Positions 58,934 to 64,000 of a stretch of 64,000 nucleotides of DNA are shown in pieces. Source of the DNA: Paenibacillus tyrphae (GTDB lineage: Bacteria > Bacillota > Bacilli > Paenibacillales > NBRC-103111); the NCBI RefSeq assembly GCF_000722545.1, contig NZ_JNVM01000002.1, positions 243,477-307,476 of the forward strand, in the 5' to 3' direction. The notes beneath the pieces were generated by a model. The model saw only the letters and a list, made by a program, of their open reading frames with translations, was not told the DNA's origin and did no database searches. Each line of letters begins with the position of its first letter. The stretch's first letter is position 1. Position numbers and translations under genes: made by a program.

Positions 58934-58953
58934 ATTTCTATATTTGTAGAAAT
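58934..58953 (+). promoter_or_regulatory. ArsR operator before the MFS gene
   Basis: ATTTCTATATTTGTAGAAAT repeats the palindrome of 58593-58612 and lies 39 bases before the MFS start, in the gap after arsR. Confidence 0.7.
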
Positions 58954-58991
58954 ATAAAAATATTGGAGTAGAGAGAGGAGTATTTACCATC

Positions 58992-60182
58992 ATGTCAAGC
59001 ACGTGGAAAATTTACATGCTGGCCGTCGTCAGTTTTCTTGTCGGCACGTCGGAGTTTATTATCGCCGGGATTTTGGATAAAGTCGCGGCGGATATCGGGG
59101 TCCCGGTGTCCGCGGCGGGTCAGCTCATTACCGTATTCTCGCTGGCCTATGCTTTTGGGACCCCTATTCTTATGGCGGCGACCGCCCGTCTGGAGCGGCG
59201 CAAGCTGCTGCTCTACTCTCTCGGCGTCTTCGTCGTCGGAAACGGGATGGCCGTGGTGCTGCCGGGATTTGAATTTCTGATCGTTTCCCGGATCATTCTT
59301 GCGCTCAGCACCGGAGTATTCGTCGTGACCGCCTTGACCGTCGCTTCCAAGCTGGCCCCGCCGGAGAGACAAGGACGCGCCATCGCGACGCTCGTCATGG
59401 GCTTCAGCACCGCCTTGATCGTCGGTGTCCCTCTCGGGAGGGTCGTCGCCTCCATTTACGACTGGAAGATAACCTTCGCCGGAATCGGCGTGCTGGGGCT
59501 GCTTGCCATCCTGGCCGTCTCCTGGACGATTCCGCAGACGGACGGCGAGGAACCGGTGCCGCTGCGCAAACAGCTCGCACTGATCAAAGAGCCAAGAATC
59601 GCCGTAGCTTTGCTTGTTACCTTCTTCTGGATTTCCGGCTATTCGATCGCTTACACGTACATTTCGCCGTTCCTGCTCACGGTGACCGGCATGAGCGAGC
59701 AAGGCGTGAGTGCGGGCTTGTTTGCCTTCGGAATCGCCAGCCTGATCGGCTCGAAGCTCGGAGGCTACGGCACCGACAAATGGGGCGTCCCTCGTACGCT
59801 AATCGGAGGCATGCTGCTTCACGCAACGTCTCTTATCCTGCTGTCGCTAGCCGCTCACTCCCCGGCAGCCGTCTTCCCGCTGCTCATGCTATGGGCCTTC
59901 TCCGCATGGTCGTCGGGTCCGACCCAACAGTACTATTTAATGACGCTTGCTCCCGAAGCGTCCGGCATTATGCTTAGCTTGAACAGCTCGGTGCTTCAGC
60001 TGGCCATGGCGGCCGGCGCAGGGATCGGCGGTGTCGTCGTACAGCAAGCCTCGCTGACCTCCATCAGCTGGATCGGAGCGGCAGGCGTCGTCGTCGCAGC
60101 ATTGACGGCCGCCGCTTCCCTTGGCATCACCCGCTCCCACCGCCTGGCGGAGGAACGGAAGCTTCAGCAAGCCGGAGCTTAA
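58992..60182 (+). CDS. DHA1-type MFS efflux transporter
   Basis: A 396-residue 12-helix transporter with GAGAGAGG upstream. The N-terminus MLAVVSFLVGTSEFIIAGILDKVAADIGVPVSAAGQLITVFSLAYAFGTPILM is typical of the arabinose-efflux/DHA1 (YdhP-like) family, and ATARLERRKLLLYSLG is the motif A loop. It exports drugs, sugars or metabolites by proton antiport. It follows the ArsR gene under a shared operator. Confidence 0.94.
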   Translation: MSSTWKIYMLAVVSFLVGTSEFIIAGILDKVAADIGVPVSAAGQLITVFSLAYAFGTPILMAATARLERRKLLLYSLGVFVVGNGMAVVLPGFEFLIVSRIILALSTGVFVVTALTVASKLAPPERQGRAIATLVMGFSTALIVGVPLGRVVASIYDWKITFAGIGVLGLLAILAVSWTIPQTDGEEPVPLRKQLALIKEPRIAVALLVTFFWISGYSIAYTYISPFLLTVTGMSEQGVSAGLFAFGIASLIGSKLGGYGTDKWGVPRTLIGGMLLHATSLILLSLAAHSPAAVFPLLMLWAFSAWSSGPTQQYYLMTLAPEASGIMLSLNSSVLQLAMAAGAGIGGVVVQQASLTSISWIGAAGVVVAALTAAASLGITRSHRLAEERKLQQAGA

Positions 60183-60188
60183 AAAACG

Positions 60189-60236
60189 ACAAGCCGGTCA
60201 TAGCACGTAATGACGTGTTGGACCGGCTTGTTTTGT
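60189..60236 (+). terminator. Terminator of the MFS gene
   Basis: ACAAGCCGGTC pairs with GACCGGCTTGT around an inner CACGTAATGACGTG hairpin, followed by TTTGTT. The reverse strand also has a T run, so it may serve the SDR remnant. Confidence 0.85.
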
Positions 60237-60239
60237 TGC

Positions 60240-60362
60240 TTACAGATGCGTACCCCCGCTGACATCGATACATTTGCCGGTAATCCACCGGCTGTCGGGA
60301 GAAGCGAGGAAAGCTGCGACGTCCGTAAGATCCTCCGACTGCCCCCATCGGTCAAAAACCGA
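60240..60362 (-). pseudogene. SDR dehydrogenase C-terminal remnant
   Basis: The minus-strand frame encodes FDRWGQSEDLTDVAAFLASPDSRWITGKCIDVSGGTHL, the standard C-terminal end of a classical short-chain dehydrogenase (RWG-PED-A--V-FLASP-S-WITG--ID-SGG). The Rossmann domain and active site are absent. It abuts the secreted protein gene at 60398. Confidence 0.85.
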
Positions 60363-60397
60363 AAGACCGGTGGCAAATTTCCGCCCAAGCCCCCTGC

Positions 60398-61594
60398 TTA
60401 CTGCTTCACCCACTCGGTACCGCTGAACGTCTTGATGTGGTACCAGACTGTGCCTTCCGGCGACGTCCATTTCTCGAACGCCTGCACCTCTTGGGGAGCA
60501 AAGAACCCTTTAAGATGAGCCATTTCACCGGTCGCAGGAAACCGATATGTCTGCGTCTCCGCCGTAAGCTTCACCGTCTCTTCGATCGGTACGATCCCCT
60601 CGGGCCGCTCCAATAGCGCCCGTTTCAGATTTACCCACTTCATACCTGCCGGCGTTTCCAGCTTCGTCCAGTCGCCCACGTTCTGCACGGCTTTGTAAAC
60701 TCCCGGCTCCAACCAAAGATTCCGATCATAGCTGGGCATCCGTTCCTCAAAATATCGCGTTTTCGTGGTCAGCTTCACAGGCTCATTCAGCGCTTTATAA
60801 TCTTCCAGCACTTCATTTTTAGGCTTGATCCACCGCTCGCCTTGCGGGAGTCGGACCTTGTACCAGGTGAAGACGAAGAAAGCTTGCGGCGAATACTGCC
60901 ATTTGGCGATGGCGTGCACGACACCCGGCTCCACCGCTTCCCCTTTCCCCTCGCCGTCATACGGAACTTCATAGGCGGTTTCGGCTCCCGACAGCTTCAG
61001 ATCATAGTCCACTGTCTTGGCATAGACATCCTCCATGAGAGCCGGTTTAAAAATCCATTTGGGACCCATCCATGTTGTTTCTACTTGGTACCATGTGCCA
61101 GTCTGTGCGCTGGCGCTTGTTGCATTGATCACGTATTTCGGTCCGTAATGGAGCTCTGCGGTAGTCACAATTTCCTGAGGGGCAAGCGACTGTCCCGTGT
61201 CCGTCTCGACGTCAGGCCGGTCGAACAGCCTCACTGTGCCGATAAGCGTCAGCGTCTTCTTTCGTTCTTCATAGGTCCCGTACAGCACTCTCTCATCGTC
61301 ACGAATCCACCGGTCTCCGAGCCAGGTCCGCACCTTGAGCCATTCCTCCGGCTTCCGCTCGTCATAGAAGCTAAAAGGCGCGCCAGGCGCAAGCTTCACG
61401 CTCTGATACGGCGAAATCGAGCCCAACGGACGGCCTCCTCCTCCCTCCCGAGCGTACAGGCCCGTCTCCCCGATAATCACGAAGCTCCTCTGGGGCTCCT
61501 CGGCGTAAGCGGCGGCAGGATACTTCACTGTGGCGGGCAGCATCAGCAGCATGGCGGCCCATACCGGGGCTAGCTTCCTTAAGGCTTTCCTCAT
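60398..61594 (-). CDS. Secreted protein with five SH3-like repeats
   Basis: A 398-residue protein with a signal peptide ending near AYAEE. Five repeats of about 70 residues follow the pattern APQ-(E/S)-(V/I) then W(L/Y)KVxTxxGxxW(I/V): WLKVRTWLGDRWIR, WYQVETTWMGPKWIF, WYKVRLPQGERWIK, WTKLETPAGMKWVN and WYHIKTFSGTEWVK. These look like bacterial SH3-type wall-binding repeats. The function is unknown; it is likely on the cell surface. The divergent gene at 62030 is a paralogue. Confidence 0.8.
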   Translation of the reverse strand: MRKALRKLAPVWAAMLLMLPATVKYPAAAYAEEPQRSFVIIGETGLYAREGGGGRPLGSISPYQSVKLAPGAPFSFYDERKPEEWLKVRTWLGDRWIRDDERVLYGTYEERKKTLTLIGTVRLFDRPDVETDTGQSLAPQEIVTTAELHYGPKYVINATSASAQTGTWYQVETTWMGPKWIFKPALMEDVYAKTVDYDLKLSGAETAYEVPYDGEGKGEAVEPGVVHAIAKWQYSPQAFFVFTWYKVRLPQGERWIKPKNEVLEDYKALNEPVKLTTKTRYFEERMPSYDRNLWLEPGVYKAVQNVGDWTKLETPAGMKWVNLKRALLERPEGIVPIEETVKLTAETQTYRFPATGEMAHLKGFFAPQEVQAFEKWTSPEGTVWYHIKTFSGTEWVKQ

Positions 61595-61699
61595 CCAATG
61601 TCAATCCTTTCCTGTTTTTGTAACAGACGCGCGGCAGACAGGAAAGTTGCGAAGCTTCATAAAACTTCATCGCACGGCTTGACAGCAGGCAAGCCTGCC

Positions 61700-61933
61700 T
61701 TAGGCTTGATCCTGATACCAGAACAAGGCATACTCCGTCATGACCGAGGCATACCCCATCTGACGCAGCATCGCCGAAATATTGCCGCGGTGATACGTAC
61801 CGTGATTCACGACCTGCATAACGATTTCCGATAAACGGGTTTCCCGGATTCCGGCATACGGATTATCTAGTACGATCGCCTTTTCCAAGTCGGCTTGCTG
61901 TCTGAAGAATGCTCTATACCGCTCAGACGAAGT
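61700..61933 (-). pseudogene. DinB-family protein C-terminal remnant
   Basis: The minus-strand frame reads RYRAFFRQQADLEKAIV, SEIVMQVVNHGTYHRGNISAMLRQMGY and EYALFWYQDQA before a stop: the last third of a DinB-like four-helix protein, with its NHGTYHRG metal-binding helix. No start codon is seen upstream of about 61933. It suggests deletion of the 5' part. Confidence 0.8.
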
Positions 61934-62029
61934 TCTTGTAAAAAAGTTACAATCAACCTGACACCACTTACCGAATAAAACTAGAATATGGTATTATAGC
62001 AAATTGAAAGTTGGATAAGGAGACCTGCT

Positions 62030-64000
62030 ATGCGGAATAAATCAACTCTGGCCTTCCTCTTGGGAATTGGTCTGTCTCTGGCCGCGGCCGTTCACGGGAA
62101 CGCCTCGGAATATGCGGATACTCCGACGGAGCCTGCTGATGCCGTTCGCATTCCTCGGACATTAACGCTGCTTCAAGATACGCCGTATTATGTCATTCCG
62201 AACGCGCTGGTGAACAAAGCCGAGGGAGCCTTTTCCCCGTAAACGGTTGAAGTCATCGAAGCCGAAACGCGTTGGGCGGAAATGCCGAATTGGTGGAAGA
62301 TTCGTACGACCTTTGGTGATAAATGGATCAAGACCGAACCCGTGAACATTGACGTGCCCCCTCCCTCCAAGATCACCTTAATGGAAAATGCGCCGATCTA
62401 TGCCAAAGCCAGTACCCAACTGCGGCCTTCTGCCGTTTTGTCCCCTCAGCAAGTGGAGGTGGTCGGCGCGGAGAAGCAATGGTTTTACAGTCCCAAGCAT
62501 GACGAAAACGAATTAAAATGGTTGAAGATCCGCACGTCTTGGCTAGGTGACCAATGGATTCGGCTTCCGCTCAAGCAGATTGGCTCTTATTCTAGCCATA
62601 CCAAGAAAAAGTATTATTCGACCGCCGAATTTAGCAGCGTTCCCCTGTGGAACCATGCCGCGGATTCTTCGGCCTCCCCCTGGCAGATCCGGGGCCAGAT
62701 ATTGACGGAAACAGGAGAATTTCAAACTCCATTAGGGAGCTTCTACCAAGTGGAGACCCCGGAAGGCACAAGCTAGACACGTCATCCCGGTGAATTTATT
62801 ACGGAAGCGAACGAGACGATCACCAGACGGCAGCCGACGCCGTTATATCCTTCGCCGTCTCCCTATAGCGGTAAGCCCAATGCAGCCGCTCCCCAGACGA
62901 TGACCGTTTTTGAGAAAATCGAAGCAAATCCGGTCCGGGACTGGGAAGGAACCTGGTACCATGTCAAGGCAAACGAAGGCGAAGGCTGGTTCAATCCAAA
63001 ATTCGCGGAACCGGAAGACGCCAAGCCGGATAACACCGAAATCGATCTGCGGTCGGATACGACATGGCTCTACCAATATCCGGACAACTCTCAGCTGCTA
63101 AACTACGGGGTGCTCGGCCCGCAAAAAGTTCGCGCCTCCGCTGCTTGGACAGCCTCCAACGGAGTGCGGTGGTTTCAAATTCCCACCTTCCTGGAAAACG
63201 CGTGGATTACCCTAGACCCTATCCGCGACCAGCTTCAGCTACCGGGCCGCGAGCAGGATATGCAAATTTCCGGGGAGATAAGCCATACGGGAGCTATATA
63301 CAAGACAGATAACGCGCTTACGTTTGGGGATGCAAAAGTAGGATATGAGCGCGACGGAGAGTTGTTTTTCCACTCCGGCGTTGTGGCAAAAATGTATCAG
63401 TACACCGTTTCGGGTCCGGATCGGGAGAACGGGTGGACCTTCGCCCATCCTTCGGGCTATTCCTTCCGAATTAAACCTGGGGAGAAGAAAGCCGTGATTT
63501 CGTGGAAAGGCAAACCCCGCCGCAGCGTCATTTTATCGGCGGCTCCGGTCCCTTCCGCAGATAAGGAAGCGCCGGATCTGAGGATTGACGAGATGAGGAC
63601 GCTGCTCGGCGCCTCAACGGAAGTTACCCCGAATCATAGTGAGGTGTTGCTGCATTCTGGCGAATATACGCTCGGCGATTTTAACCCGCCCGCCGAGGTG
63701 AAAGGGAACTTTCTACATCTATCCGCCCTATGCTATGATGCGGGAAGCCTGCAGCCGAACGAAGTCGGCAACCGGCTGAAAATCTATGTATATGACCGTT
63801 CTTCCGATGCGCCATCCGATTCATTTGCCCACACGGCCGTTGCATCGGAAGAAATGCTGTTTTCCTTCGACATGAACCGCGCGCTTTACGACCTGTCTTT
63901 AAAGAAGCCGCTGCAGCCTGGAATCAACCGGCTTACCGCTGTATACAAGGTCGGCGAGCGCATCATCTTTGAGCAGGATTTCGATGTAACGGCCCGATAA
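62030..64000 (+). pseudogene. SH3-repeat secreted protein with two in-frame stops
   Basis: A single frame of 657 codons runs from ATG 62030 (AAGGAG upstream) to the TAA ending exactly at the window edge, interrupted by TAA at 62240-62242 and TAG at 62774-62776. A signal peptide (LAFLLGIGLSLAAAVHGNA) is present. Repeats match the paralogue at 60398: WWKIRTTFGDKWIK, WLKIRTSWLGDQWIR, WYHVKANEGEGWFN and WFQIPTFLENAWIT. The first stop falls at the conserved Gln of the SPQ(x)V motif, and the second at the conserved Trp of the GxxW motif, each one transition from a sense codon. A C-terminal ~250-residue beta-rich domain follows. Translation from internal ATGs is unlikely to be useful. Confidence 0.8.

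Overview
The window looks like chromosome from a spore-forming, low-to-medium GC Gram-positive bacterium, most likely Paenibacillus or a close relative. The support is strong AGGAGG-type ribosome binding sites, many T-run hairpin terminators, lipoprotein signal peptides, a broken GerA-type spore germinant receptor gene, a GH85 endoglycosidase, RodA and polysaccharide deacetylase genes, and MarR/ArsR/TetR regulators next to efflux pumps or oxidoreductases. No rRNA, tRNA or CRISPR array was seen. Family names come from reading the proteins; no database search was run.

Layout. 1-2.7 kb: a MarR regulator and an FAD monooxygenase sharing an operator. 2.7-5.1 kb: a two-gene CydA-related module with a fused cytochrome c domain and a terminator-like hairpin in its leader. 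5.2-6.7 kb: a transposon remnant and a NarL-type sensor kinase. 6.8-11.3 kb: a cobalamin-riboswitch operon (BtuC, BtuD, BtuF) ending in a methyltransferase with an N-terminal rubredoxin-like domain. 11.3-14.5 kb: an AT-rich island of immunity genes (barstar-like, SUKH-like) and IS630 debris. 14.5-24.6 kb: the most striking locus, an operon of an EagR-like (DUF1795) protein, a VgrG-like spike, a pentapeptide-repeat protein, an unknown protein, a DUF4280 PAAR-like protein and a giant VgrG-Rhs fusion carrying a C-terminal toxin with its immunity gene. Every part resembles a type VI secretion effector set, but no sheath, tube or baseplate gene is present. 24.8-28.5 kb: superoxide dismutase, a fascin-like secreted protein, a lectin-like protein and decayed genes. 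28.6-29.8 kb: a prolyl-hydroxylase/OsmC fusion. 30-38.5 kb: a cell-envelope O-acylation operon (polysaccharide deacetylase, SGNH, MBOAT, DHHW, DUF4358), a two-component system and a RodA homologue. 38.6-45 kb: a TauE exporter with an Lrp regulator, a GerA remnant, an ABC exporter, an iron-uptake remnant with a Fur box, and alkaline phosphatase. 45-53 kb: mixed small genes and a secreted M36-like protease. 53-60 kb: two ArsR/MFS efflux pairs and a GH85 endoglycosidase. 60-64 kb: decayed SDR and DinB fragments, and two paralogous secreted proteins with SH3-like repeats, one carrying two in-frame stop codons.

How parts work together. Three 11-bp direct repeats occur before both the response-regulator gene and the deacetylase/acylation operon, suggesting the two-component system controls envelope modification. 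The B12 aptamer, a small leader reading frame and a terminator sit in series before btuC. In the toxin locus the conserved delivery parts are GC-richer while the toxin tip and immunity genes are AT-rich, as expected when toxin/immunity cassettes are swapped by recombination.
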